Source: Mucilaginibacter aquatilis (lineage in GTDB: Bacteria > Bacteroidota > Bacteroidia > Sphingobacteriales > Sphingobacteriaceae). Taken from it: a stretch of DNA of 64,000 nt. The translations under genes and the position numbers were made by a program. The stretch spans positions 1 through 64,000 of the forward strand of contig NZ_WQLA01000004.1 in NCBI RefSeq assembly GCF_009755275.1, in the 5' to 3' direction. The notes under the pieces are model-generated. The model worked only from the letters and a program-made list of their open reading frames with translations, did not search any database and was not told the origin of the DNA. Positions 6,990 to 17,151 of the stretch are shown here, one piece after another. Every line of letters starts with the position of its first letter. The first letter of the stretch is position 1.

Positions 6990-9833
6990 TTAAAAAAAGC
7001 TACCATCGCCACGTCGGCGCATTGGCCTGCCGTTACGCATTGGCGTTCCGCTCCATTTTTGCAGATTGGTACGTACGCTAAACATAAAGTACCGGCTTAG
7101 TGCATTTGAAAGTGTATTGGTAAAACCATTATCATTAATTACCTGGTTGGTAAAGTTGTTTTGCTTTAATAAGTCAAACACCTGCAAGCGGAAAGTAAGG
7201 TTGCGTTTTGCTAAAAAGTTCTTTTCTAGATAGGCATTTATCACCAACGGATTGCTGCTGTACCCTTGCTGGCTTACAAAATTTTTGCTGGCATCATAAC
7301 CAATGGTCAGTGAGCCTTCTTTAAGTAAAAAGAATCGACCGTCAATAGCAAGTGCGGTACGGCGTATGCTGGTTGTTTTGGTGTCTGATACAATGAGGAA
7401 GGTTGTCGTGTAATCATAAGAAATAAACGGATTTACCTCCATCCACTCGTTAGGATTAATGCGTGGTCCAAACCTTTGATTTATTCTCCATCCGTTGCTG
7501 GTGGTGGGTAAATTGTCAACCATAGCCAACGTATGGTTATAGCTGACACTACCATTTAAAGCGAGGTTGTATTTACGGTCGGCCAGTTGCTTTGATAAGG
7601 TGTAATTACCTCCAATGCTATATGACCCGCTGATGTTAACGTAATTGGTTTGATTAATAAACGCCTTCTTTTCCGGATCTAACGGGTCAATAATCCTTAC
7701 GTTGTTAGTAGTAATTTGATTTTGAACGCTTGTACCATATAAGTTGGCACCAATGGTAAACCTGGAGTTTGACAAATAATTATTGTAGCGTGCATTTATA
7801 GTATGCCTGAACGCAACCTTTAAGTTTGGATTACCAACAATAGGGTTTGAACGGTTTGATGAATCAACAATTGGCTGTATTTGATTAAAGCTTGGCTCCT
7901 GCGGGGCACCTGTGTAATTTATTGAAGCCCTGTGCTGCCTTGACCAGGCATACTCAAAACGTGCAATCGGAATAATAAAGAAATTATTACGACTAGTTTC
8001 AATACCACCGCGACTTACATTAGTACCTGAAAGGTTGGTAGGCACCGCTGTAACACCAAACGACATGTTGAACTTGGTTTGATTGTAACGGTAGTTTAAC
8101 GCCATACGGCTTTCGGTAAATGAATAATTAAAAATGTTATTCAAGTTGCTACTTAATGCTACACGGTTGCCGGCCGGTGTAATGCTGTCAATCAAAGCGT
8201 TGTTATCATAAGCACGCCTGTTTATTTGAGCATTAAATTCCAACTGCGATTTTGGGCTTAAAGGCTCAACATAAGTTATACTTGTACGAAAGTTGCGTGT
8301 TAAATTATCACGGGTTGTTAAGCGGTGTGTATTTAAATCACGCGTAACATTTCCTAATGAATCTTTAAATAGCGTGTTGTTATCGTTTTCGGTACTTTGC
8401 TGCTGGTTACTGCGGGTATAGCTTAATTGCACAGATGCGTTTCTGCGCGGTTTTTTAAATATGTGCTGGTAAAACACAATACCACCGTAATTAGGCGTGG
8501 AGTTATCACTTATGCCCCTGCCGGTGTTATCCTGAAAACGTAAACCTGTATCAAACCTGTTTGAAAAGCTATTGGCAACAGCATTGCTGAGCGAAAAGCT
8601 TGGTGTCACCCGCAAAAAGTTAGCACTATCAATGCTATACTCCATTTCGAATGTAAAATTGTGATTCTTGCTGTTGTTTTGCGATTCGCTGTTGCGCGTA
8701 AATATCAATGTATCAGACGATGTAACTCCACCTGGTAACCTGTTTTGATAGTATGTTTGACCGTAGCTGTTATTGATTGAATTTACGTTATTAAAGTTGT
8801 ACCTATAATTTAAGTTAACTTCAATTTTTTTCCCCCACTGATCGCGGTATGTAATTGACGGGCTGCCCGAGGTTGTTGTACCACCGCTGCCACCACCGCC
8901 ACCGGCATTACCACCACCCTGACCTATGCCACGGCCGCCATCAGCGCCGCCGGCAATACCACTTGAGGCTACACCGTTTACAGTATTGCGAAAATTTCCG
9001 CTAACGTTAAGCACCTTATTGCCGTTTATGCGCCTCAGGTCAATATTGGTTTCATACCGCTCGTTGTTTCCGGCTCCTGCATTTATACGTGCTGTATTAC
9101 CAACCGAGCGGTCGGCACGGGTGGTGATGTTTAGGATCTTTTGCGGGTCGCCATCTTTGATGCCTGTACGGGCGGCCTGATCGCCGTAGTCATCAACCAC
9201 CTGAATCTTCTCAACTATATCAGCACCTAAGGTTTGTATGGCCCGCGCCAAATCTCCTCCGGCGTAGTCTTTTCCATTAAGTTTAGCTTTGGTTACCTGT
9301 TGTCCCTGGTGCGTAACAGAACCATCGCTGCCCACCTCCATGCCTTCCATTTTCTTCAGCAACTCATCTACTGTTGCATTGGGGCGTACTTTGTAATCAC
9401 TGGCCCTGTATTCAACCGTATCGGTTTTGTAAGTTATGGTTGGTCCTTTAACTTCAACTGCCGCCAACTGGTTAGCCTGCACACCTAAAACAAAAGGATC
9501 AAGCACCAGGCGTGCAACGGCATCATTATTAAGCATGCGCTTAACCACAGGTTTGTAACCTATACTCGTTATGCTTATAACGAACGTAGCCGACTTTACG
9601 TTTTTAAAAACAAAGATACCATCGGCGTTGGTTGTGGTAATTGAACTATCGGTGCCGGCTTTTAGCTTTACGGTTGCACCAATGATGGTATTATCGGTGC
9701 TGTCTTTAACTATACCGCTAACCTCACGTACGGGTAAAGGGGGCTTGCTGTTGCCACCTTGCCGCGCCGGCAGCTGAGCAAAAACCGTAGCTGTACACAG
9801 CAGTAAGAAAATAAAAAGTAGTATATGTTTCAT
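6990..9833 (-). CDS. TonB-dependent-receptor-like outer membrane barrel protein
   Basis: A 947-residue outer membrane protein. The start at 9833 puts a signal peptide (residues 1-20, ending TVFAQ) at the N-terminus; an ATG seven codons earlier is less likely. After it come a carboxypeptidase-regulatory-like domain (about 35-115, VSGIVKDSTDNTIIGATVKL), a plug-like region (about 130-230, LLKKMEGMEVGSDGSVTHQG and GADIVEKIQVVDDYGDQA), a striking glycine-rich linker (about 290-325) and a long C-terminal barrel of the OMP_b-brl_3 type. No SusD partner is adjacent, so I would not call it a SusC glycan importer. The next gene upstream encodes another exported glycine-rich protein and is probably in the same operon. 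Substrate unknown. Confidence 0.85.
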   Translation of the reverse strand: MKHILLFIFLLLCTATVFAQLPARQGGNSKPPLPVREVSGIVKDSTDNTIIGATVKLKAGTDSSITTTNADGIFVFKNVKSATFVISITSIGYKPVVKRMLNNDAVARLVLDPFVLGVQANQLAAVEVKGPTITYKTDTVEYRASDYKVRPNATVDELLKKMEGMEVGSDGSVTHQGQQVTKAKLNGKDYAGGDLARAIQTLGADIVEKIQVVDDYGDQAARTGIKDGDPQKILNITTRADRSVGNTARINAGAGNNERYETNIDLRRINGNKVLNVSGNFRNTVNGVASSGIAGGADGGRGIGQGGGNAGGGGGSGGTTTSGSPSITYRDQWGKKIEVNLNYRYNFNNVNSINNSYGQTYYQNRLPGGVTSSDTLIFTRNSESQNNSKNHNFTFEMEYSIDSANFLRVTPSFSLSNAVANSFSNRFDTGLRFQDNTGRGISDNSTPNYGGIVFYQHIFKKPRRNASVQLSYTRSNQQQSTENDNNTLFKDSLGNVTRDLNTHRLTTRDNLTRNFRTSITYVEPLSPKSQLEFNAQINRRAYDNNALIDSITPAGNRVALSSNLNNIFNYSFTESRMALNYRYNQTKFNMSFGVTAVPTNLSGTNVSRGGIETSRNNFFIIPIARFEYAWSRQHRASINYTGAPQEPSFNQIQPIVDSSNRSNPIVGNPNLKVAFRHTINARYNNYLSNSRFTIGANLYGTSVQNQITTNNVRIIDPLDPEKKAFINQTNYVNISGSYSIGGNYTLSKQLADRKYNLALNGSVSYNHTLAMVDNLPTTSNGWRINQRFGPRINPNEWMEVNPFISYDYTTTFLIVSDTKTTSIRRTALAIDGRFFLLKEGSLTIGYDASKNFVSQQGYSSNPLVINAYLEKNFLAKRNLTFRLQVFDLLKQNNFTNQVINDNGFTNTLSNALSRYFMFSVRTNLQKWSGTPMRNGRPMRRRGDGSFF

Positions 9834-9868
9834 GTGATAAGGTTTCAAATGCAAAATAACAGATAAGC

Positions 9869-10690
9869 TTATGGTTTAGCCAACTTATACTTTCCCCAAA
9901 AATCAGTGGGTGACATCAATTCGAGCATTGTATCGCCAAAAGCTCCGCCGCCACTAATAGAAATGTTACCGCCGAAATTTCCGCCACCATTGCCACCGGG
10001 CCTGCCCTCACCCCGTTCACGGTTGCCGCCAAACTGCATTCCATTCAGCTTTAAATTGTAGGCTAACTCGGTAGCATTGCCGGCGCTTAACTCAAGCAAC
10101 TTTAACGGCACGGCAAGCTCATAAAATAGGTTACCCTTGGAGTCGAAGTTTATACCGGTTTTAATGCCATCAGTATTGTAAATAGATATAAGCGTATCAG
10201 TAATTTGTTTAATTCCTATAACACTTATTTCTTTAGCCGCAGCTACCATTTGTTTTCGCGAGTTTACCAGTGCTGCGGTATCAACGTTAATATTAGTGCC
10301 TCGACCACCAAAACGCATACCCCTAAAGCCACCACCGTTTTTGCCCTGTAGCGGATACTGAATTTGTACTGCATCTTTCTCCTTCTTTTTACCGTCTTTG
10401 TTTATGGTGAAAGTTAATCCGCCGGCCAAAAGCTTATTAATGTTTTGGTTATCGGTACAGTTAAGCACCAGGTAAAGATTGTTAGCATCATTTGCCAAAG
10501 TGTAGCGCACGGTGGTAGCTTTGTTGTAAGCAGGCAAATTTCCCCATTCAGTTATCTTGCCGTCAACTTTTACTGTTAACGGTGCTTTAACTCCTGATGA
10601 AATGTCAGAGTTTTGAGCATACAAACTGTTGTTAATACCAGAATAGCATAAAAAGGCAACAAGCGGCGCTACTATGTTTTTAAATTGCAT
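9869..10690 (-). CDS. Secreted glycine-rich protein with CBM9-like domain
   Basis: A 273-residue exported protein with a signal peptide ending SLYAQ (about 1-25). The segment LTVKVDGKITEWGNLPAYNK, then NDANNLYLVLNCTDNQNINK (about 38-85) matches the start of CBM9-like domains, which in Bacteroidota often occur in secreted proteins without proven carbohydrate binding. Two glycine-rich stretches follow (about 118-132 and 220-253, with NRERGEGRPGGNGGGNFGG). It lies 35 nt upstream of the barrel gene on the same strand, so the two are probably co-expressed and may interact at the outer membrane. Function unknown. Confidence 0.7.
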   Translation of the reverse strand: MQFKNIVAPLVAFLCYSGINNSLYAQNSDISSGVKAPLTVKVDGKITEWGNLPAYNKATTVRYTLANDANNLYLVLNCTDNQNINKLLAGGLTFTINKDGKKKEKDAVQIQYPLQGKNGGGFRGMRFGGRGTNINVDTAALVNSRKQMVAAAKEISVIGIKQITDTLISIYNTDGIKTGINFDSKGNLFYELAVPLKLLELSAGNATELAYNLKLNGMQFGGNRERGEGRPGGNGGGNFGGNISISGGGAFGDTMLELMSPTDFWGKYKLAKP

Positions 10691-10984
10691 ATTTTAAGGT
10701 TGTTGATGTATAGCAAGTACGACTGCAAAGCCAGACGACGGTTTATTGTGAAGTATAAATGTTACAGTAGATGTTTATATGGTTACAACTACAAATTTAG
10801 TACAGCTTTATAAATTATAATGAGGCATATCGTAATAAATTCAATACATTATGTTACAACACAATTATGTTACATAATAATATAACGACTCAAACTAAGC
10901 TATTGATAGTGTTGTTATTTTTGAAACTAAACTATATTTAAAAACTCAGGTCTAACAATCCTACCATCTCAAATACTTTAAATA

Positions 10985-11680
10985 GTGAAACTATTCTACA
11001 CAATCATATTTTCCTTTGTTGTATTAAATGTTTTTGCACAGGAAACAGTTGAGCGCAGCCGCAAGCTTACTCCGGGTGTAACCGAGCGCTACCGCGTGCT
11101 TAAATCTGATTACTCTGTTCTGAATGGTCAGTATGCAGCTTACTTGAAAAAAACGCTTATTGCCGCCGGTTTATATGACCATAACCAAAAAAAAGCAACC
11201 TGGACATTTTTTGATAAGAAGGGCAAACTTACACAACGTTATAATTACGATAGGGACAGCCTGATTTACGAAGCTGCTCCAGACAGTAATCAACGTATAA
11301 TGTATATTGTTGATGACTCACTGAACAACGACCCTCGTTTTACAAGGCCAATACGAGTTGGTGGTAGTTACTATGGGTTTTTGAACTACGTAAATTTAGT
11401 GCGCTTACCCAAAGACTATTGGAGCATAAGTAATGACATGGCTTCCGTTACCATGGAGCTTTTGATAAGTCCTTACGGGAGACTCGCAGAATTCAAAGTG
11501 CGCATTAAACCTGCAAGGCCGGTACCGTATCAAGAAGATGCACTACTAAATCTTAATATTAAGCTTTTGAGTGATGAAGATAAAGTATTTGTACCGGCAA
11601 CGCTCAACAATGAACGTGTAGCGGTAAGAATGGTAATTCCCTGCAGATTTACCGGCGCCGACCGGCTGGAGATGTTATAA
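10985..11680 (+). CDS. Secreted protein of unknown function with MORN-like segment
   Basis: A 231-residue exported protein beginning with GTG (10985); the encoded KLFYTIIFSFVVLNVFAQ is a clear signal peptide. Residues about 45-95 (LNGQYAAYLKKTLIAAGLYD, KKGKLTQRYNYD) look like MORN/YwqK-type repeats. The C-terminal third (VTMELLISPYGRLAEFKVRI onward) resembles the C-terminal fold of TonB-like proteins, but I could not confirm that. It is transcribed alone and shares a bidirectional terminator with the convergent FKBP gene. No function can be assigned. Confidence 0.7.
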   Translation: MKLFYTIIFSFVVLNVFAQETVERSRKLTPGVTERYRVLKSDYSVLNGQYAAYLKKTLIAAGLYDHNQKKATWTFFDKKGKLTQRYNYDRDSLIYEAAPDSNQRIMYIVDDSLNNDPRFTRPIRVGGSYYGFLNYVNLVRLPKDYWSISNDMASVTMELLISPYGRLAEFKVRIKPARPVPYQEDALLNLNIKLLSDEDKVFVPATLNNERVAVRMVIPCRFTGADRLEML

Positions 11681-11717
11681 AATAAAAGAGCCGCTTAAAT
11701 TAAGCGGCTCTTTTATT
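11681..11717. terminator. Bidirectional terminator
   Basis: Perfect 17-bp inverted repeat (arms 11681-11697 and 11701-11717, core AGAGCCGCTTA) with a 3-nt loop, giving a T-tract on both strands. It lies between the convergent secreted-protein gene (stop 11680) and FKBP gene (stop 11718). Confidence 0.93.
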
Positions 11718-12224
11718 TTAGTGCTGGTGATGACCGTCAGGTCCGTGAGCATGGCCATGAGCCAACTCTTCAGGATTTGCCGGACGAACGTTAATAATTT
11801 CGCCTTTAAAGTGCAACTCCTGACCTGCCATAGGGTGGTTAAGGTCAACAATAACCGAATCTTCGGCAATTGATACTACCTGGCCTTGGAAACGGTTACC
11901 CTGGTTATCCTGTAAAGGTAAAATTGAACCAACTTCAGGTAGTTCCGCACCTTCACCTTCAAACATTTCTTTAGGCAGGTTGGCTACCGCCTCATCATTA
12001 TATTCGCCATAAGCGTCTTCGGCGCTTAGTTTAAAGTCAAAACTATCACCTGTTGACAGTGTGCTCAGGTTTTCTTCAAAACGTGGCAACATTTGGCCGG
12101 CGCCATATAAAAATGTTAATGGCTGTTCCTGAGTTGCGCTCTCAACCAAGCCTTCTTGTCCGTCTTCCTGGTTAACATACAAATCGTAAGTTAACGATAC
12201 GACGTGTTGTGATTCAATTTTCAT
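11718..12224 (-). CDS. SlyD-type FKBP peptidyl-prolyl isomerase
   Basis: A 168-residue FKBP-fold prolyl isomerase of the SlyD type, a cytoplasmic folding helper. The FKBP part (about 1-70 and 130-150: FLYGAGQMLPRFEENL, GDSFDFKLSAEDAYGEYN) is split by an insert-in-flap chaperone domain (about 75-125). The C-terminus is histidine-rich (HGHAHGPDGHHQH), as in SlyD, where it binds nickel and other metals. It lies 25 nt after the YyaL gene and is probably co-transcribed with it. Confidence 0.93.
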   Translation of the reverse strand: MKIESQHVVSLTYDLYVNQEDGQEGLVESATQEQPLTFLYGAGQMLPRFEENLSTLSTGDSFDFKLSAEDAYGEYNDEAVANLPKEMFEGEGAELPEVGSILPLQDNQGNRFQGQVVSIAEDSVIVDLNHPMAGQELHFKGEIINVRPANPEELAHGHAHGPDGHHQH

Positions 12225-12249
12225 TGGATAATTGTTTAATAATGTAAAG

Positions 12250-14262
12250 CTACGAAAGCCATATTTGTTTTACAGCTTCGGCCGCCGACAGGGCCGGCAA
12301 TCCGCAGGTTTTGTCTTTGCAAACAAAAATGCGGGTGTCTTCTCCCGTTCTGTTTTGCAGTAAAGGTAAGTTTTCCTCGTTACCGCCCAACATAATTTTA
12401 TCAGGAATGTAAAATTGTTCCATCTCGGCACGCATATCATCAGCATCGTTACCTGTAATGGCTACTTCATATAAGCCACTTATTTCTTCAAGCAACAGCA
12501 AGCACCAGTTTGAATACGACGATCCGTATTTACCCATGAAAGGCATTACATTGCACAGCAACTGCGCCGATATTTCTTCATATCTACTTGCCTCAAACAG
12601 CATACCCAACCGTTTAAGGTTACGTGCCATTACTGAATTGGATGAAGAAATTACGCCATCCATTATTTCACTTTTGCGGGCTATCAGTTCCTCATCATCG
12701 GCGGCAGTGTAAAAAAACATACCATCAACATCATTAAGATAGAATTGAATGGCTTTATCGGCCAGGTTACGCGCCACGGCCAACCATTGAAAATCGAAGG
12801 TTACCTCATATAGTGCAAGGTAGGCTTCTATCACATTGGCGTAATCATCTAAAAAGGCTACAGCTTTTTCGTCTTGCGCATCTATTTTGCAAATACGTAT
12901 TAAACGGCCATCGGCATTAATCATGTTTTGACGAATGAATTTGGCATTATTTAACGCTAACTGTAAATATGCCTCCTTATCAAAAACCCGGTAAGCCTCG
13001 CACAGGCCTTTAAGCATTAACCCGTTCCATGATGCCAGTATTTTATTATCCAACCCCGGACGAACGCGGGTGGCGCGCGCTTTAAATACTTTAAGCTTTG
13101 CTGCAGCTATAGCCGTTTGTAGCTCTTCGGTAGTTAAGCCCAACGTTTTAGCTAAAAGGGCATCCTGCTCCTTACGGTAAAATACGTTAGTATGTTCCTC
13201 TTCCCAGTTTCCGTCATCAACTACGTGGTAGTAGATACAAAACAGATCAGCATCGTCACCTAAAATTTCTTCAATTTCGGGTTTTGTAAAAGTATAGAAC
13301 TTGCCCTCCACTCCTTCGCTGTCAGCATCAAGTGCCGAATAAAAGCCGTAATCGGGTGATGTTAATTCGCGTTTGGTAAAGGCAATGGTTTGCTCAACTA
13401 CTTCCTTATATAACTCGTTATTGCTCCAGGCGTAAGCTTCAGCGTACAAACCTACAAGCTGCGCATTGTCATACAGCATTTTCTCAAAATGAGGCACATG
13501 CCAGCGACCATCAACCGAATACCTGGCAAAGCCACCACCAATATGATCATAAATACCACCAAACGCCATTTTATGCAAAGTGAGCTTAACCAATTGGGCA
13601 AGGCTATCATCTTTAATATGGTGTGCATAGCGCATCAAAAACAACCAGTTATTAGGCATCGGAAATTTAGGTGCGCGGCCCATACCCCCTTCTGTCGCGT
13701 CCAGGTATTTTTTCCAGTTGGCAACAATGGTCTGTAAATCATTTAAGTCGTATTCCGGCTCCTCGGTTATCAGCTTCACAGTTTCGTATTGCTGTATTCC
13801 CTCGGTAAGCCTTACCGCATACTCAATGGCTTCATTGGGCCGGTTGTAATAAAAATCGGCCAGGCTCATGAGTATGTTCATCCAATCATGCTTTTGATAA
13901 TAGGTGCCGCCGTAAATCGGTCGCTGATCGGGCAGGCAAATACAATTCAGTGGCCAGCCTCCACGGTTGGTCATGAGTTGTACGGCACTCATATATATTT
14001 GGTCAACATCAGGGCGTTCTTCCCTATCTACCTTAATACATACAAAATGCTCATTCATTAAGGCAGCAACTTCAGCATCCTCAAAACTTTCGTGCTCCAT
14101 AACATGGCACCAGTGGCACGCAGAATAACCAATACTTACCAGTATAAGCTTATTTTCATCTTTTGCCCTTTGCAAGGCCTCGGTACCCCAGGGGTACCAA
14201 TCAACGGGGTTATTAGCGTGTTGCAGTAAATATGGTGATGCTGAATTGGCAAGACGATTCAT
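12250..14262 (-). CDS. YyaL-type thioredoxin-domain protein (DUF255)
   Basis: A 670-residue protein of the DUF255/YyaL/SPATA20 family. The N-terminal thioredoxin-like domain (about 1-160) carries the CHWC redox motif at 49-52 and the family signatures NPVDWYPWG and [11 protein letters not shown]. The remainder (about 190-670) is a predicted (alpha/alpha)6 barrel of the glycosidase-like type, with [16 protein letters not shown] and [10 protein letters not shown] typical of the family. No signal peptide, so cytoplasmic. The cellular role is unknown. It begins at ATG 14262 and is followed closely by the FKBP gene. Confidence 0.93.
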   Translation of the reverse strand: MNRLANSASPYLLQHANNPVDWYPWGTEALQRAKDENKLILVSIGYSACHWCHVMEHESFEDAEVAALMNEHFVCIKVDREERPDVDQIYMSAVQLMTNRGGWPLNCICLPDQRPIYGGTYYQKHDWMNILMSLADFYYNRPNEAIEYAVRLTEGIQQYETVKLITEEPEYDLNDLQTIVANWKKYLDATEGGMGRAPKFPMPNNWLFLMRYAHHIKDDSLAQLVKLTLHKMAFGGIYDHIGGGFARYSVDGRWHVPHFEKMLYDNAQLVGLYAEAYAWSNNELYKEVVEQTIAFTKRELTSPDYGFYSALDADSEGVEGKFYTFTKPEIEEILGDDADLFCIYYHVVDDGNWEEEHTNVFYRKEQDALLAKTLGLTTEELQTAIAAAKLKVFKARATRVRPGLDNKILASWNGLMLKGLCEAYRVFDKEAYLQLALNNAKFIRQNMINADGRLIRICKIDAQDEKAVAFLDDYANVIEAYLALYEVTFDFQWLAVARNLADKAIQFYLNDVDGMFFYTAADDEELIARKSEIMDGVISSSNSVMARNLKRLGMLFEASRYEEISAQLLCNVMPFMGKYGSSYSNWCLLLLEEISGLYEVAITGNDADDMRAEMEQFYIPDKIMLGGNEENLPLLQNRTGEDTRIFVCKDKTCGLPALSAAEAVKQIWLS

Positions 14263-14268
14263 TTTGAT

Positions 14269-14385
14269 TTCGGGATTTGGGACGTTTGATGTCGGATTTA
14301 TGTAAACCAGCGGGCTAAGCTAAAGGTTTTTCCTGATTTGAATTTCGGATGTTAGATTGCAGGATTATGTTTAAATCAGAATTGC
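14269..14385. repeat. Degenerate GATTTCGGATTT-like low-complexity intergenic repeat
   Basis: Intergenic sequence made of variations on ATTTCGGGATTTGGGACG, GTCGGATTTA and AATTTCGGATGTTAGATTG. Such degenerate tandem stretches recur between genes in Sphingobacteriaceae, from memory. No gene is visible in it. Confidence 0.35.
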
Positions 14386-14490
14386 AAGAGCGGCTACATA
14401 TAGGCACGAATTAAAATGACGTCACTCGGTGAATACATAATGATTTCACAAATTCGTATAACTCTGCTTTCGCCTTTCAGCCCAAAGTTC

Positions 14491-14498
14491 TAATTTCG
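14491..14498 (+). promoter_or_regulatory. Candidate -7 box for uvrD/pcrA
   Basis: TAATTTCG, close to the Bacteroidota TAnnTTTG -7 element, lies 27 nt upstream of the TTG start at 14526. A TTTCG sequence at 14468-14472, 18 nt further up, could serve as the -33 element. Confidence 0.4.
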
Positions 14499-14525
14499 CA
14501 GTTTAATAGAAAGAGGAAAAAAATT

Positions 14526-16811
14526 TTGGATTATTTACAGGGATTGAATCCGCAGCAGAGGGCTGCCGCCGAGCAAATTAACGGACCGGTAATGATTATT
14601 GCAGGTGCCGGCTCGGGAAAAACGCGGGTTATTACCTACCGGGTGGCTCACCTTATACATACAGGCGTTGATCCGTTTAATATACTGGTACTAACCTTTA
14701 CCAACAAAGCCGCTAAAGAAATGCGCGAGCGTATAAGTAAGGTAGTAGGCCCCGAGGCCAAAAACATTTGGATGGGAACTTTCCACTCCGTGTTTGCCAA
14801 AATATTGAGAGTTGAGGCTACTAAAATTGGTTACCCAAGCAATTTTACCATTTACGATACCGACGACAGTAAGAGCGTATTAAGGGCCATTTTAAAAGAA
14901 ATGAACCTCGATGATAAATTATACGCTCCAAATTATGTTTACGGGCGTATATCGGCTGCTAAAAACAATCTGGTGTCATGGTCAGAGTATCAGCAAAATG
15001 AGCAAATACAGGCTGACGACTTTTCAAATGGTCGTGGTCATTTAGGTAAGGTTTATGAAATGTATGCCCAGCGCTGCTTTAAAAGCGGTGCCATGGATTT
15101 TGATGACCTTTTATTCCAAACCAACCGCCTGCTAAAAGAACATACTGATGTACTATATAAGTATCAGAATAAGTTTAAGTATTTAATGGTGGATGAGTAT
15201 CAGGATACCAACTTTTCGCAATATCTCATTGTAAAAAAACTCGCTGCTATAAATGAAAACCTTTGTGTTGTGGGTGATGATGCGCAAAGTATCTATGCTT
15301 TCCGCGGTGCAAACATCCAAAACATACTCAACTTCGAAAAAGATTATCCAGATTTGAAAGTGTTCAAGCTGGAGCAAAACTACCGCTCAACGCAAAACAT
15401 TGTTAATGTTGCCAACAGCATCATATCAAACAATAAAGAGCAGCTTAAAAAGAACGTTTTTTCGGAGAAAGATCACGGCGATAAAATTAAGGTGATACGT
15501 GCTTACAGTGATAATGAAGAAGGCAAGACTATTGCCGAAGCCATTATGCAAGACCGTAGCACAAAAGGTATGAAATGGAACGACTTTGCCATTTTATACC
15601 GCACCAACGCCCAATCGCGTTCTATGGAGGAAGGTTTGCGCAAGCTAAATATTCCGTATAAAATTTATGGCGGCTTGTCGTTCTATCAACGTAAAGAGAT
15701 CAAGGATTTAATTGCCTACTTCAGGCTAACCTTCAACCCAAACGACGAGGAAGCACTTAAGCGCGTAATCAATTATCCTAAACGTGCTATTGGCGATACC
15801 ACCGTAGACAGGATTATTTTGGCCGCCGGCCAAAATGATACTACCCTATGGGAAATTGTTAAAGAACCAGCCAAGTATATTGACGGGCGTAGCACAGCTG
15901 CTGTAGCAACGTTTTCAACCCTTATACAAAGCTTTCAGGTAATTGCGCAAACGCTGAGTGCTTATGATGCAGCTTTGCATATTGCACAGCATTCGGGTTT
16001 GTTGAAAGATTTATATGAAGACAAATCGGTTGAGGGCCTTAATCGCTACGAAAACATACAGGAACTACTCAATGGTATCAAGGAATTTTCAGAACGTGAA
16101 GATATTGAAGAGCGCGGTCTGGATATTTTTATGCAGGATGTGGCCCTGTTGACTAATGACGATAACGACAAAAATCCAAATGCCGATACCGTTTCATTAA
16201 TGACCATACACGCATCAAAAGGACTTGAGTTTCCGCAGGTATACGTGGTTGGTTTGGAAGAAAACCTGTTTCCTTCGCAAATGTCACTTAACTCGCGTAC
16301 CGACCTGGAAGAGGAACGCCGCCTGTTTTACGTGGCCGTTACCCGTGCCGAAAGTAAGTTGACTATAAGCTATGCTACATCGCGCTTTAAATTCGGCACA
16401 TTAATTAACTGCGAACCGAGCCGGTTTTTAGATGAAATTGATGCTCAGTACCTGGAGTTAGACTTTAAGGCTAAACAACAAACCGGTAACCCGTTTTTTG
16501 ATGATGACCGCAAAGCATGGAATCGTAATAGTGATACGTTTTCGAAGCCAAAGGCGGCTGCATCGCCAACGCCTGCAAAGGTTAAAACCACATCTCTGTT
16601 AGCTAAAGCACACGTACCTTCGGCAGGCTTTGCCCCTTCTGACACATCAAACCTGCAAGTGGGAATGGAGGTAGAGCATGAACGTTTTGGTTACGGTAAA
16701 GTGATAAACCTTGAAGGCAATAAGCCAGATATCAAGGCCACTATATTTTTCAAAGAAATTGGCAACAAGCAACTACTGTTAAAATTTGCCAAATTGCGAA
16801 TAGTTGAGTAA
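14526..16811 (+). CDS. UvrD/PcrA-type 3'-5' DNA helicase
   Basis: ATP-dependent superfamily 1A helicase for repair and replication restart (761 residues). Walker A is AGAGSGKT (26-33). Other conserved helicase motifs are FTNKAAKEMRERI, DEYQDTN, VGDDAQSIYAFRGA, LEQNYRST, and in the C-terminal half MTIHASKGLEF and VTRAESKL. The last 55 residues (GMEVEHERFGYGKVINLEG onward) form the PcrA-type Tudor-like domain known to contact RNA polymerase. The start is TTG at 14526: it follows AGAGGA and puts Walker A at the usual distance, and no ATG is available near it. Single-gene unit with its own terminator. Confidence 0.96.
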   Translation: MDYLQGLNPQQRAAAEQINGPVMIIAGAGSGKTRVITYRVAHLIHTGVDPFNILVLTFTNKAAKEMRERISKVVGPEAKNIWMGTFHSVFAKILRVEATKIGYPSNFTIYDTDDSKSVLRAILKEMNLDDKLYAPNYVYGRISAAKNNLVSWSEYQQNEQIQADDFSNGRGHLGKVYEMYAQRCFKSGAMDFDDLLFQTNRLLKEHTDVLYKYQNKFKYLMVDEYQDTNFSQYLIVKKLAAINENLCVVGDDAQSIYAFRGANIQNILNFEKDYPDLKVFKLEQNYRSTQNIVNVANSIISNNKEQLKKNVFSEKDHGDKIKVIRAYSDNEEGKTIAEAIMQDRSTKGMKWNDFAILYRTNAQSRSMEEGLRKLNIPYKIYGGLSFYQRKEIKDLIAYFRLTFNPNDEEALKRVINYPKRAIGDTTVDRIILAAGQNDTTLWEIVKEPAKYIDGRSTAAVATFSTLIQSFQVIAQTLSAYDAALHIAQHSGLLKDLYEDKSVEGLNRYENIQELLNGIKEFSEREDIEERGLDIFMQDVALLTNDDNDKNPNADTVSLMTIHASKGLEFPQVYVVGLEENLFPSQMSLNSRTDLEEERRLFYVAVTRAESKLTISYATSRFKFGTLINCEPSRFLDEIDAQYLELDFKAKQQTGNPFFDDDRKAWNRNSDTFSKPKAAASPTPAKVKTTSLLAKAHVPSAGFAPSDTSNLQVGMEVEHERFGYGKVINLEGNKPDIKATIFFKEIGNKQLLLKFAKLRIVE

Positions 16812-17151
16812 TTGATTTGAAGTAATTATTAAAAAGGCCGCCGTTTTGTAGCGGCCTTTTTAATAACGCCATGTTTTCATTTTAATTAAAATTTTTTACG
16901 GCTAAATTATTCTGCAAACTTGTGCTTAAAGCTCAATTTGCTATATAAGCAACAGCTGGTAAAAAGCACCCCATTTTGAGTAAGATATCAGTTCTAAATT
17001 TCCCGCATTTGTGGAATTAATTCAACACCCTTAACTGAAAGGATTATTCATATTGCCTTTTTGTTACATTAATGCTAACTTTTGGTTGTTGGCATATGCT
17101 TTGAATTATTAGCCGTAACACCCCCTTTCCCCTTCGGTGTTTAAACTTTTT
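16812..17151. other. Intergenic region between helicase and XRE regulator
   Basis: This stretch carries the helicase terminator at its 5' end; beyond that I see no gene or RNA. A weak 6-bp stem (AACACC 17117-17122 with GGTGTT 17136-17141) lies just before the XRE start codon and could affect translation. Confidence 0.4.
16829..16863 (+). terminator. Rho-independent terminator of the helicase gene
   Basis: Perfect 11-bp stem AAAAAGGCCGC (16831-16841) with GCGGCCTTTTT (16851-16861), 9-nt loop, extendable by two A-T pairs; starts 18 nt after the stop codon. Confidence 0.9.
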
